Below, piece after piece: positions 42,314-50,760 of a stretch of DNA of 56,670 nt. The notes beneath the pieces are model-generated. The model was not told the origin of the DNA, did no database searches, and worked only from the letters and a program-made list of their open reading frames with translations. The DNA is from a virus. Location of the stretch: positions 1 to 56,670 of the IMG/VR virus record IMGVR_UViG_3300042891_000430. One strand, given 5' to 3'. Both the position numbers and the translations under genes were made by a program. Position 1 is the stretch's first letter, and each line of letters starts with the position of its first letter.

Positions 42314-43705
42314 TCAAGTAAAAGTTCGTTCTTGGCCGACATACCCCTGTGAGAAGTATGTACTATCACAATAATCAGTCCAAAACAGCCCACCTGTGTC
42401 GTTTGCTGTAAGAACTTCAGCCAATGGCTTCTGCAGCGATACTTGCCGCTGCTCAACTAAGACTAGGTTCTCGACTACTGCCTTATTGAAGATAGTAGTC
42501 TGATCGTCCTCTGTCGTAGTAGTTCCGTCAAAGTCGTCTGTAACCGAAACCCCATTATACAAGTTTTTGTATAACGTAGGCGCATAAGTATCTGTTATTG
42601 TTTGATTATCTAGCTGCGGGGGGACGCCACCTGCAGCGATGCGGACAACTTCAACAAGCTCGCTATTGGTAACTACGTCCAACGCTACAAAGTTGATGTC
42701 CCGTAGGATGCTGTCGGTAGTTGTTACAAAGTCATTGAGTGACTTTGTAAACGCATTAGTCAGGATCTCAGAACTGATTACAGCATCAGTAGACCCCTTG
42801 TAGAACTCTACCGTCCGATCTTCGAACGTATGTGCATTATCAGTCGTAGCAATTTCAGCCGACGTATAGAACAAGTCAGAAGTATGGACTGTGCTGGAAG
42901 TCGGCTTATCAAGGTCATGTACAGCCTGCTCAGTCGCCAAGAACGTATCGGAGCGCTGTACGCTCATATCGAACTGGTGGTTCTCTGAAGTCAGAACCGT
43001 ATCGAGTAGAGCCTTATTCAGGAACATGACCTGACCGTCGTCGGTCAAAGCCACAACCGAGATATCGTCTGTCGCGTCTGCTACGTCCAAGAACTCGCGT
43101 ACGTAGGCCACGGTACGAGAGTACAGATCCGAAGTTACTACCGTATCAACTGCGGCCTTGCCCACCAAGTTGGTAGTAAGGTCTGATTGTGTAATGGTGT
43201 CTTGACGAGACGTGTCCAAAGAATAGGACAGATCTTCGTTTGCTAGGACTATGTCCTGCCGAAGTTTGTTTATAGCAGTAGCAAAGTCGCCATCCGAGCT
43301 GGCAACAATCGTAAACAGCCCCTTGCCGATAGCCTTCGCGTTCGTATCCGAAACAATAAAGGCATCCTGCAAGGACTTACCAACGCCACGAATAGCTTGG
43401 TCGATTGCGTCGACTTCGTCCGCGCGTAGCTTCGCAATGGAAAAAATACGCTGGTCGAGAGTGGTAGCTACGTCATCCAGATTAATAAGGATGAAGAAGC
43501 GACCAGTATCGACGTTATCAGCCTGCAGAAGTGTGGCGCGAACAGCGACAGAAAGAGCGTTAGCGGATGCGCTTGCAACCAGTAAAGCGGCTGAGGCAAG
43601 GGCTTCTAGCTTAACTTCAGCTTCGACAGCCTCTACGCGCGCACGAGCTTTAAGCAGCGAGTACGCTGCTACAGCTTTGAGGCGCAGGCTGTCGATCTTC
43701 GTCAA
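42314..43705 (-). CDS. repeat-containing virion protein, 463 aa
   Basis: After an Ala-rich helical start (about 1-60), about 15 loose repeats with the theme D-x-V-x-T-S-D/E run through residues 120-400 (TVVTSDLYSRTV, TVLTSENHQFDM, STVHTSDLFYTS, AVISSEILTNAF). The C-terminus (DSTYFSQGYVGQERTF) resembles a motif at the end of structural proteins in marine phages. Probably an elongated virion protein. A strong hairpin lies within the gene (42724-42750). Confidence 0.72.
   Translation of the reverse strand: MTKIDSLRLKAVAAYSLLKARARVEAVEAEVKLEALASAALLVASASANALSVAVRATLLQADNVDTGRFFILINLDDVATTLDQRIFSIAKLRADEVDAIDQAIRGVGKSLQDAFIVSDTNAKAIGKGLFTIVASSDGDFATAINKLRQDIVLANEDLSYSLDTSRQDTITQSDLTTNLVGKAAVDTVVTSDLYSRTVAYVREFLDVADATDDISVVALTDDGQVMFLNKALLDTVLTSENHQFDMSVQRSDTFLATEQAVHDLDKPTSSTVHTSDLFYTSAEIATTDNAHTFEDRTVEFYKGSTDAVISSEILTNAFTKSLNDFVTTTDSILRDINFVALDVVTNSELVEVVRIAAGGVPPQLDNQTITDTYAPTLYKNLYNGVSVTDDFDGTTTTEDDQTTIFNKAVVENLVLVEQRQVSLQKPLAEVLTANDTGGLFWTDYCDSTYFSQGYVGQERTFT
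42724..42750. repeat. 11-bp perfect inverted repeat inside a coding region
   Basis: TTACAAAGTCA (42724-42734) and TGACTTTGTAA (42740-42750) flank a 5-base loop. It would fold as a stable hairpin in the mRNA of the 463-aa gene or serve as a protein site. Confidence 0.6.
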
Positions 43706-44097
43706 AACTGCTTCCTAACCTGAAAGATAAGGGGCGAATAGACGGTCTGAATACCAGCGTTTGGAGCCGGAAATGTGACTTCGATTTCGCCTTCGTACTG
43801 ACCGGCTGGGATATTGAGCTGGCCAGTAGAGAATTGAAATGCAACGCGACCGCCAGAACCCGGCTCATCGTACGCCTGACCCGGAAGGGCCTGAGTGACG
43901 TTACCGTCAGCGTCTTCATAACCAGCCTGCAGGTAGCCTGTCAGGTTAAAAAGAACTGTCGACGATCCAGACGCACGAAACTTCAGGAGCACAGATGAAC
44001 CTGCGATATCCACGATATCCCCGGTGTTCGCATCCGTAATCACGCACTTAATCTGCGGTCGTGTATCGCCTTGGACTAGCTTGATCTTACTGGCCAT
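43702..44097 (-). CDS. phage structural protein, BppU/Ig-like, 131 aa
   Basis: Starts KIKLVQGDTRPQIKCVITDA and has strands such as SSVLLKFRASGSSTVLF and AGQYEGEIEVTFP, the pattern of N-terminal domains of baseplate/tail proteins of the BppU type. Overlaps the next gene by 4 bases. Structural role likely. Confidence 0.72.
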   Translation of the reverse strand: MASKIKLVQGDTRPQIKCVITDANTGDIVDIAGSSVLLKFRASGSSTVLFNLTGYLQAGYEDADGNVTQALPGQAYDEPGSGGRVAFQFSTGQLNIPAGQYEGEIEVTFPAPNAGIQTVYSPLIFQVRKQF

Positions 44098-44100
44098 GGA

Positions 44101-44706
44101 TCACCACTGCAATTTTCTACGAGACGCGAAAGTCTGAGGGAAGGACCAGCGCTGGCCACGGTATACGTTGCCATGGATAGTCTCTGCCGTAGCTCTACCA
44201 ATGGCCTGAGAAAAGCGCTTCATGTGGAACGACGCCAACTGCGGCTGAGAGTATGGCTTAGCAATTTGGCTCATCATCCGACCCAAGACCCCGTCAAGGA
44301 TCTCATTCGCATAGCGACCTAAGATCCACTCAGGAAACTCCGGGTACCCTTCGTTATCTGGCGGATCGGTAATTGTAAGAGATACCGTAGCAACGTACGT
44401 CTCTACCTTAGCCGGATCAGTATGAAGCTGGATCGTACCGGGCTCAGGCATCTTAGCCGATACAGGAGACCCATAAGACGTCCTGATCTCCATCAGACGT
44501 GTGATGGAGGCGTTAGCAATCGTAAAAACGTAGTACGTCTTTTCGCTCGGATTGACTTCGAACGGGACTTCTTCCTGCCAGCAATTCGTAGACTGCAGGA
44601 AGTCGTCAACGGTCGAAAAGAGCTCTAACTTCAAAGTGCCGTCCAAGGCACCGGGAAGTCGAACCCTGAGTTGATCCATCAGGCGGTTGAAGTCTGCGTT
44701 TGCCAT
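44101..44706 (-). CDS. tail tube or head-tail adaptor protein, 201 aa
   Basis: Mixed alpha/beta protein with a C-terminal RGQRWSFPQTFASRRK motif and a helical middle (GRYANEILDGVLGRMMSQIAKPY). Position between the smaller adaptor and the fibre genes, and the general pattern, match tail tubular protein A-like or adaptor proteins in podoviruses. Confidence 0.7.
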   Translation of the reverse strand: MANADFNRLMDQLRVRLPGALDGTLKLELFSTVDDFLQSTNCWQEEVPFEVNPSEKTYYVFTIANASITRLMEIRTSYGSPVSAKMPEPGTIQLHTDPAKVETYVATVSLTITDPPDNEGYPEFPEWILGRYANEILDGVLGRMMSQIAKPYSQPQLASFHMKRFSQAIGRATAETIHGNVYRGQRWSFPQTFASRRKLQW

Positions 44707-44713
44707 CTAGACC

Positions 44714-45067
44714 TCACGCCGAAATTGTCTGGAGCTGAGCGATGAACTTAGCCATGAAGCCAGAGGCTCTCTGATCCTGCGTAGCCTCGTCATCGCGAAG
44801 CTGGGCAAACCCGCACATAAAGTACAAGAACGCCAGCCGATACTGAGGATCAATGGAGACAGACGCAGTCAAGTTACTAGGAGAGTAACTAGGAAGCTGG
44901 CCTCTAAAATTGGCAAGAAAGAGATCTGGGCGCAGTCGACGCGCTTCTAGAAACGCGAAGTTAAAAGCTTCAACCAGATCAGCCGTAGGATAACGGTACG
45001 GCTCCACCTCGTCTAAGAGGAGGCGTCGGGCCGAGACGATGTAATCGTTTACGGTATCAAGCGCCAT
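44714..45067 (-). CDS. head-tail adaptor (gp6-like), 117 aa
   Basis: Helical protein with VNDYIVSARRLLLDEVEPYRYP and EARRLRPDLFL motifs, then a helix pair near the C-terminus. This sequence pattern is typical of small podovirus adaptor proteins that follow the capsid gene and join the portal to the tail. Carries one dyad (44873-44891). Confidence 0.75.
   Translation of the reverse strand: MALDTVNDYIVSARRLLLDEVEPYRYPTADLVEAFNFAFLEARRLRPDLFLANFRGQLPSYSPSNLTASVSIDPQYRLAFLYFMCGFAQLRDDEATQDQRASGFMAKFIAQLQTISA
44873..44891. repeat. AGTTACT-N5-AGTAACT dyad
   Basis: 7-bp perfect arms around AGGAG in the adaptor gene; read in a different codon frame from the V-T-encoding copies. Confidence 0.78.
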
Positions 45068-45078
45068 CAGAGCCCCAC

Positions 45079-45121
45079 AAGAAAGAAGAAACTCCCCCCG
45101 TCAACCGAGCCGGGGGGAGTT
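45079..45121 (-). terminator. intrinsic terminator after the capsid gene
   Basis: On the minus strand, AACTCCCCCCG pairs with CGGGGGGAGTT (45090-45100 and 45111-45121, 11 bp, 10-base loop), followed by TCTTCTTTCTT. This is a strong Rho-independent terminator placed just after the capsid gene, which would raise capsid mRNA relative to downstream tail genes if it is leaky. Confidence 0.9.
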
Positions 45122-45128
45122 CTCAGGC

Positions 45129-46118
45129 TTACGCCTTAGTGATGATCGCCTGCGACAGAGCGATGCCGTCAACGACCTTGTAGCCGTAGATCTGCAAGCC
45201 ACGGAGGATGTTCGAGAACGAACGCTCAGAGCGGATCGTTTCGACCTTCGTGAACTGCGAGGCGAACGTCAAGCCGTGGGCATGGCCCGCGTACATGGCG
45301 TATTCGCCAGCGGCGAGGCCACCAGCAACGCCAGCCGGAAGCAGGTTCGAGGTATAGATCGTGAAACGATCAACCTGACCGATCAGGCCGTTACGGAGCG
45401 GGGTGACGCTGTCGCCCGTCAGGTAAGCCTGACGAAGTTCCGAGCGCTTGACGAGGTTAGCAGCCCAAACCGGCATAACGAGCCAACGGCCATTTTCCGG
45501 GATGTTCTGTTCGTCAAGAGCCTGACCCATGCGCAGGATGGCGTCGAGAACTTCAACTTCGCCAGAAGCCGGGTTCGCAGCCTTGAGGGCAAGCGGAGAG
45601 GTCGTGGCACCGAGGTTGATGTTGCCCGAGATCTTACCGGCAGTCGCGCCACGGTTCTTGACATCGGCCTGACCGAGGATGCCCTTGAGGACGTCCGTGT
45701 CGACCGTGATCTTGAACTGCTGCGAAGCGTCGTCAGCCCACATCGACATGATGTTGAGGTCCGACTGGATCTCCATGACGTCGTCCAGCGCGAGAGCAAA
45801 GTACTTGCCCTTGTCGATGGCCAGTTCGAGGACGTTGCCCGTCGGACGCTCGATTTCGAGGTCGCCGTCGAGGCGGTAGTCCTTGATCGAAACCGTCGGC
45901 TTCGTGCGGATCTTGACCTTGTCGCCCTGATTACGGATTTCACCTTCGTAGTCGGTGTTCGAGATCGCCGACAGAACGGTGTTCGCGTAAAACTTTTCGA
46001 CAAGTTTGCCCGACCAGATTTCAGGAACGAAACCGGTCGTATAGAAGTTACCCGAACCGGACGAACCGGCGGGCCAAAGAACGGGGGTAGTACCTGCCCC
46101 AGCTTGATTGATTGCCAT
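45129..46118 (-). CDS. major capsid protein (HK97-like fold)
   Basis: 329 residues. Contains FVPEIWSGKLVEKFYANTVL, GDKVKIRTKPTVSIKDY, ALDDVMEIQSDLN, then LDEQNIPENGRWLVMPVWAANLVK and a C-terminal segment with TKVETIRSERSFSN and LQIYGYKVVDGIALSQA. This series (P-domain and A-domain motifs) is typical of HK97-fold podovirus coat proteins. It follows the scaffold gene and precedes a strong terminator, the usual arrangement for the most abundant virion protein. Confidence 0.92.
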   Translation of the reverse strand: MAINQAGAGTTPVLWPAGSSGSGNFYTTGFVPEIWSGKLVEKFYANTVLSAISNTDYEGEIRNQGDKVKIRTKPTVSIKDYRLDGDLEIERPTGNVLELAIDKGKYFALALDDVMEIQSDLNIMSMWADDASQQFKITVDTDVLKGILGQADVKNRGATAGKISGNINLGATTSPLALKAANPASGEVEVLDAILRMGQALDEQNIPENGRWLVMPVWAANLVKRSELRQAYLTGDSVTPLRNGLIGQVDRFTIYTSNLLPAGVAGGLAAGEYAMYAGHAHGLTFASQFTKVETIRSERSFSNILRGLQIYGYKVVDGIALSQAIITKA

Positions 46119-46140
46119 TGTAGTGGCTCCTCAGAGAAGG

Positions 46141-47178
46141 TTATCTGATGCGCCCTTCTCTCTCAGCTTCGAAGATCTGCCTTTCTAGGCGATCCCGATC
46201 CGCATCACGGCCTTTGAATTTTCCAGCAGCCGCGTCAGCGTAAAACTTCGAGATTTGAGCGCGCGTGAAGATGGGCTTCTCAGCGGGAGCAGATGTCGCT
46301 GCCGCAGACTTGGCTCTGCCCGGTGCCGCTAGGTTTTCCAGAGACATCTTGGCGGGAGCTTCTGTCCGGCCTGTCTCCGCACTCGCGGGGTCCAAAGCAG
46401 CCTCTTCAGCGAGGAAGCCTGTAAAGAAAGCCTGCACCCGAGGGGTATCGTTCCGCTCAAACGCGGCTTTCAATAGTTCATGTCTAATAGCACCAGAATA
46501 AAGGTCTGGCAACTGGAGCCAAGTAAGGAAGTTCTCATCCTTATTAATTTCACGCCAGTTGGGCACTTTTTCATCTAGTGACGAGAGCATACGGGTACGC
46601 GCATCTTGTGCGACATAGCCGTTTACTCCCTGAAGACGTGCTTCAAGTTCGGCGATCTTAGCTTCGTACTTGTTGATTACTGGAAGAAGTTCTTCCTTTG
46701 CTTTCTTACCAACAACCTTGAGGAACTCCTGACCGTAGTCGTTCTCCTCTTCGGGGGTAATCAAGCGTTCAATCGCAGCTTCTTCGCCTTTCTCCGCCGG
46801 TGCAGCAGAGGAAACCTGCATCGTCGCAATGACGTTCTGCAAGCTGGCAACCTGCTCAGAGAGCGATCTCATCTGTTCATTGGCGCGGTCGTACCGGCCT
46901 TTCATCGACTTATAACGATGTTCCCAAGACTGCTCATCTTCTGCTTTAGGCTGTTCAGGAGTTCCCGTAATAGGGGCTTCCTTGGCCTCTGTCTGGGTAG
47001 CTTCAATGGTTTCTTGGTTCGAGGCTTCAGAGGCGGTCTCTTCTGGCTTCTCTTCCGTGTTCCCATTCTCGGTATCCTGAGCAGCAGCTTCCTGCTGGTA
47101 GTACGCATCTGCCTTGGCCCCAGCGGCTAGTACAGCGGCGGGGATTTTAACATTCGGGTCAACTCGGTTGGTATCCAT
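46141..47178 (-). CDS. capsid scaffolding protein
   Basis: 345 residues, highly charged. The N-terminal half is Glu/Ala/Thr/Gln-rich and disordered-looking (about 25-85), followed by a coiled coil (ANEQMRSLSEQVASLQNVIATM, about 97-118) and a helical C-terminus with a basic end (RDRLERQIFEAEREGR). No signal or catalytic motif. Immediately upstream of the capsid gene, as in podovirus head operons. Confidence 0.87.
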   Translation of the reverse strand: MDTNRVDPNVKIPAAVLAAGAKADAYYQQEAAAQDTENGNTEEKPEETASEASNQETIEATQTEAKEAPITGTPEQPKAEDEQSWEHRYKSMKGRYDRANEQMRSLSEQVASLQNVIATMQVSSAAPAEKGEEAAIERLITPEEENDYGQEFLKVVGKKAKEELLPVINKYEAKIAELEARLQGVNGYVAQDARTRMLSSLDEKVPNWREINKDENFLTWLQLPDLYSGAIRHELLKAAFERNDTPRVQAFFTGFLAEEAALDPASAETGRTEAPAKMSLENLAAPGRAKSAAATSAPAEKPIFTRAQISKFYADAAAGKFKGRDADRDRLERQIFEAEREGRIR

Positions 47179-47417
47179 TATTTCGTCTTTCTTTCGATCT
47201 GGTCGGCACTCTTGAGAGCTTCACGCAAAAGACGAAGGAGCGTACTCGCGTTTTGAGCACGGCCTTGGGCTCGCTGAAGTTCTTCTAGCGGCGACGAGAT
47301 ACAGTTGGAGATTTGGATATCTGTGTAGGAAACAAATGCCCCCAAGAACTCATTCCAAGTCTCGGGGGCAGTTCTCGCTAACTTTGCGGCAGCGAGAATG
47401 AGGTCGCGATCACTCAT
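47178..47417 (-). CDS. small helical protein, 79 aa
   Basis: Helical protein starting MSDRDLILAAAKLARTAPETWNEF with a central FVSYTDIQISNCISS and a C-terminal helix (LLRLLREALKSADQIERK). Such small proteins commonly lie between portal and scaffold genes in related phages. Overlaps the scaffold start (TAATG). No known role. Confidence 0.78.
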   Translation of the reverse strand: MSDRDLILAAAKLARTAPETWNEFLGAFVSYTDIQISNCISSPLEELQRAQGRAQNASTLLRLLREALKSADQIERKTK

Positions 47418-47587
47418 CGACCACCATACATTTTACGCAGCTTGACCTGCTGTTTGCCTGAGGCATCAGCGGGTGTCAGCTTAGCGTAATTAGTGATTGA
47501 GCCTGACTTAGTCAGCTCATTCACTGCTTTTTTGGAAGGGAGAATGGGTTCTCCCTTCCGATAGTCTCTAACCGAGGGCTTCTTCAC
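47414..47587 (-). CDS. small basic protein, 57 aa (GTG start)
   Basis: A GTG start gives MKKPSVRDYRKGEPILPSKK followed by AVNELTKSGSITNYAKLTPADASGKQQVK. The protein-like pattern and its ATGA overlap with the 79-aa gene support it. Only a weak ribosome-binding site is seen, and no ATG alternative exists in frame. Function unknown. Confidence 0.6.
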   Translation of the reverse strand: MKKPSVRDYRKGEPILPSKKAVNELTKSGSITNYAKLTPADASGKQQVKLRKMYGGR

Positions 47588-47595
47588 GAAGACAC

Positions 47596-47793
47596 TCAGC
47601 GGGCTTTAGCGGGCGTAGCAGCGCCCTTGCCAGCCATCTTGCCTTTACCACCCATCGGGAACTGGCCTGTAGCCGAACCCGTCGGGCCTGTACGGCCAGC
47701 CGCTTGGTCAAGAACCTTCTTGCCCGTCATCTTGCCTTTACCACCACCAGTCGCGAAGGAGACCTTCGGACCACTCGTCACTTTAGACTTCAT
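47596..47793 (-). CDS. Gly/Lys-rich small protein, 65 aa
   Basis: The ATG at 47793 has GGAG eight bases upstream; a GTG two codons earlier is also possible. The protein repeats GGKGKM twice (GGGKGKMTGKK, MGGKGKMAGKG), a small repeat unit. Basic and probably flexible; perhaps nucleic acid or virion-associated. No family known. Confidence 0.68.
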   Translation of the reverse strand: MKSKVTSGPKVSFATGGGKGKMTGKKVLDQAAGRTGPTGSATGQFPMGGKGKMAGKGAATPAKAR

Positions 47794-47821
47794 TGCCACT
47801 ACTCCTGTACCTTGGCCAAGG

Positions 47822-48067
47822 TTAACAACAACTCTTCTTGTAGTTGTTGGTCGTATTCACCATTCCGCCGTCACTGAAGGAAGGAACCTTCACTTTCGGA
47901 GTAGAACGTGAACTCTTTGGGAACAGCTTGCGTAGGTCGTTAGGCGACCCACCAGCGTTCTGACCCCTTCCGCGAAGTTGCGACAACTGCGGAGCTGATA
48001 CTTCGCCACCTTTAATCGCCTTAGCGCGTGGTGGCTTGGAAGAGACTTTTGTGAACTTGATAGCCAT
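47822..48067 (-). CDS. small basic protein, 81 aa
   Basis: Basic N-terminal half (KFTKVSSKPPRAKAIKGGE) and a C-terminal tail FSDGGMVNTTNNYKKSCC with a Cys pair. Coupled to the upstream acidic-tailed gene (TAATG). Unnamed small head-region protein; function unknown. Confidence 0.75.
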   Translation of the reverse strand: MAIKFTKVSSKPPRAKAIKGGEVSAPQLSQLRGRGQNAGGSPNDLRKLFPKSSRSTPKVKVPSFSDGGMVNTTNNYKKSCC

Positions 48068-48240
48068 TAGTCTTCTTCCTCTTCATCTTCTTCCTCTTCA
48101 GGCTCTTCCTTTTCCATGGATTTGCCCTTCGAGTAATCTGACGAACCAGAGGTACAGATCTTAATAGAAACAAGACCGCCCTGCTCGTAATGATTAACCT
48201 TTACCAGCTTACCGGCATCGGTATTCGGCTTCGTCTTCAT
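48067..48240 (-). CDS. small protein with acidic tail, 57 aa
   Basis: The short frame encodes MKTKPNTDAGKLVKVNHYEQGG... and ends in a run of Glu/Asp. Its first 24 residues closely match the first 24 of the adjoining 122-aa protein, so the two share a duplicated N-terminal module. Coupled on both sides (TGATG upstream, TAATG downstream). Confidence 0.72.
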   Translation of the reverse strand: MKTKPNTDAGKLVKVNHYEQGGLVSIKICTSGSSDYSKGKSMEKEEPEEEEDEEEED

Positions 48241-48608
48241 CACTCGTCGTCCTTGCTCTTGGCGGCGCGAGCACGAGCGCGAGCGCTATTAGGATTGTTA
48301 TATTTCTCTTCAATCGCATCTGTGATGCTCTTCCCTCGCACGCGGCCTGTATCTGCTGGGCTAGGACGACCATCTACTTTCACAATGATGGGCAAACCGG
48401 CTGAGGGACGCCCCATCTTTTCGTCCATCTCATTTTCTTGAGCTTGGCGTTCCATCGACCATTTCGCATAACGATAGTCAGCTCCGCGACTAACATCGCG
48501 TGCCTCACGACCGCCTTCAGATGTATCAGCGGCGCGGACAGACCCACCTTGCTCGTAGCTGTTAATTTTCACGAGCTTACCAGCTTTATGGTTCGGCTTG
48601 TACTTCAC
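48240..48608 (-). CDS. hypothetical protein, 122 aa
   Basis: Begins MKYKPNHKAGKLVKINSYEQ, nearly the same as the next gene's start, then a charged helical body and a basic C-terminal (NSARARARAAKSKDDE). Its start overlaps the portal stop by 4 bases, placing it in the head-assembly operon. Function unknown. Confidence 0.75.
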   Translation of the reverse strand: MKYKPNHKAGKLVKINSYEQGGSVRAADTSEGGREARDVSRGADYRYAKWSMERQAQENEMDEKMGRPSAGLPIIVKVDGRPSPADTGRVRGKSITDAIEEKYNNPNSARARARAAKSKDDE

Positions 48609-50662
48609 TGGGAACCCCCTGCGATGTTGGTGCGCGGACCCATGTCGCCAGTGACATTCCCGCCTTGTGGTGCCTGATTGCCCTGAGCTTGCGCCCCAGC
48701 CTGAGCCATAGCTTGCATCTGCTGGATCTGCTTGTCGAGATCATCTTCGTTCGGAACAACCGGGTGACCGTCCAGTCCGATGGTTGAAGCGACAGATCGG
48801 AGGACAGACGCGCGACCCTTCGGACCCATGATCTGGGTATCAATGGGGTTAGCTGTGATCTGCAAGAACTCAAGCTGACGCGAACGCTGCGTTTCTTTTT
48901 GCACTGCAACAGAGACGCCCATGACCTTGATGGTCTCATCGCCCTGTAGGATGCCTGTAGGATCGGTGAGCATCAGCATGTCGAGAAGCTGTCTCAGAAG
49001 CGGATCGAGGACGTCGCGGTCGACGTTCGACGCAACGGTCTGGAGAACCTTGCTGGCGTTACCCATAAGCATCGCCAGACCGGAGGCTGTCCGACCCGCA
49101 CCACCTGCACCAGCGCCAGAGAGGTAACGCGGGATTGCCGAGATCTCATCGGCGATCTCTGAGAACTTTTGGTAGACACCAAGCAGCTCCGTAGCGTTTG
49201 AGTTCGGCTGGAAGAAGTCGACGGGCTTAGAACTACCGCCACCACCCATTGGGTCGCTCTGAACGTGCCAGCGCTTCCATGGATAGAGCTCTTCGCCATC
49301 TTCATCGGGCGACAGTCGGTCATCGTTCACGACGACCTGAGGGCCGGACGAGATAGACAGGTTGTTAACCAGAGCACGCAGCGAAGCGTTACACACGCTT
49401 TCAATATCGTCGAGAATGTCGGGAAGAGCGTTGCCGACAACCGTGCCGGGAACCTTCTCGAACGACGTAACGAAATAGTTGTGCCGCTTGCGCGGGCTCG
49501 GGCTCATTTGAACTTTGATGATATGGCGTCCGACCAGCCACGCCTGCACGAAATAATCGCGCATCGCATCGGGTACTTGCTCTTTGTCCATGCCCCATTC
49601 GAGCAACATGCGACCCTGCACATTGCCGTGGAACTCAAGGATTGAGAGCATCCCAGACTGGTTTACGTGCGGATCTTCGCGGCTCTCGTTAACAGCACGC
49701 TCGCTATCCGACGCATCCCAATCTTCGTTCAGACCACCACGACCGTACTCATCGAGCACTGCTCGGATGGCGTCATGGTTGTAGCCGGGAAGATCGAGGA
49801 GGTCGTTAAGGTCCGTGCGTGTTATGCGGTCACGCTCAATGACTGCTGCGTCTTCGATGTCGGAGACACCCGGCGTCCACCAGATATCGAATGGAGAAAC
49901 GCGCTTCCACATAAGACGTGGCTTCTGCATCACCACAGCTTGACCGTTCTTCCACTGCACTGTTGGTACGATCTTAACGAACGGACCCTTGAGCACAGCA
50001 AACGGGAACAGCGGGAGATCCGACAAAAACTCCGACAGTGCTTTATAGAACCCGCCCTCAATGAGGATCTCGTCGACCTTGTCCTCAGCGAGGCGCGTAC
50101 GGTTCTTGGCGCGCTTCTTAGCTGCCTGACGCGCCGCTTCAACGAGCTGAGTTGTACGGTCACGGACCTGAGTTAGATCAGGTTGTTGTCCGGTCTGCGC
50201 CGTAAGCATTGATAGTTCAGACTGTACTAACATCTGGACAGACTGGAGAACTTCTTCCGGGATATCCGGGTCCGGTGTCGGGTCGAGGCCCCACGGACGG
50301 TCTGGTGCCAAGTACACATCGCGAAGGAGTGACGAGGCACCTCGGCACTTCATGGCCACGATGCGGGCATACACTTCCGACCCACCAAACTTGCGGATCT
50401 CGGCAAGCTGCGTCGGATCGTACTGACCCTTAAACACGCGAAGAGCTCGCAAAAGACGCTCCGTCCACCCAGCATTACCTGAGTTCCGGTGCCTCTTCAT
50501 GATGTCGAACTGCTCGCGGATATACTGAGCCAAGCTCGTCATCGCGGGCTGTTGCGAAGCATCCTGCTGCTGTGCGCGCTCCTCATCAGCCGCCTTCATT
50601 GCGGCTGTAAGTTTGGCTGGTCCCACTACTCGAAGGACGCCCATTCCGACTAATTCAGCCAT
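48605..50662 (-). CDS. portal protein (podovirus type)
   Basis: 685 residues. Contains motifs typical of large podovirus portals: a helical N-terminus (LAQYIREQFDIMKRHRNSG), FKGQYDPTQLAEIRKFGGSEVYARIVAMKCR, RVSPFDIWWTPGVSDIEDAAVIERDRIT, a central VTSFEKVPGTVVG, and DEISAIPRYLSGAGAGGAGRTASGLAML, then a Gln/Ala-rich flexible end. It would form the dodecameric portal through which DNA is packaged. First gene of the leftward late operon, divergent from terminase. Confidence 0.93.
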   Translation of the reverse strand: MAELVGMGVLRVVGPAKLTAAMKAADEERAQQQDASQQPAMTSLAQYIREQFDIMKRHRNSGNAGWTERLLRALRVFKGQYDPTQLAEIRKFGGSEVYARIVAMKCRGASSLLRDVYLAPDRPWGLDPTPDPDIPEEVLQSVQMLVQSELSMLTAQTGQQPDLTQVRDRTTQLVEAARQAAKKRAKNRTRLAEDKVDEILIEGGFYKALSEFLSDLPLFPFAVLKGPFVKIVPTVQWKNGQAVVMQKPRLMWKRVSPFDIWWTPGVSDIEDAAVIERDRITRTDLNDLLDLPGYNHDAIRAVLDEYGRGGLNEDWDASDSERAVNESREDPHVNQSGMLSILEFHGNVQGRMLLEWGMDKEQVPDAMRDYFVQAWLVGRHIIKVQMSPSPRKRHNYFVTSFEKVPGTVVGNALPDILDDIESVCNASLRALVNNLSISSGPQVVVNDDRLSPDEDGEELYPWKRWHVQSDPMGGGGSSKPVDFFQPNSNATELLGVYQKFSEIADEISAIPRYLSGAGAGGAGRTASGLAMLMGNASKVLQTVASNVDRDVLDPLLRQLLDMLMLTDPTGILQGDETIKVMGVSVAVQKETQRSRQLEFLQITANPIDTQIMGPKGRASVLRSVASTIGLDGHPVVPNEDDLDKQIQQMQAMAQAGAQAQGNQAPQGGNVTGDMGPRTNIAGGSQ

Positions 50663-50760
50663 GAAATATGTTCCGTTGCGCTCGCCCAGCTCGACGAACC
50701 TACACTAGATACAGTATGGTGACCCCACTTGACAACTATTCATCCCCAGTGGGAGCTCGA
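50663..50760. promoter_or_regulatory. divergent intergenic region between portal and terminase
   Basis: 98 bases separate the portal start (leftward) from the small-terminase start (rightward), so promoters for both directions should lie here or in the flanking codons. A TTGACA hexamer occurs at 50729-50734 on the plus strand, but no well-placed -10 was seen. Promoter identity is therefore unproven. Confidence 0.4.

Noticed and set aside
50729-50734. TTGACA as a -35 promoter for terminase
   Set aside because: No -10-like sequence at the right distance; kept only as a note in the intergenic feature.
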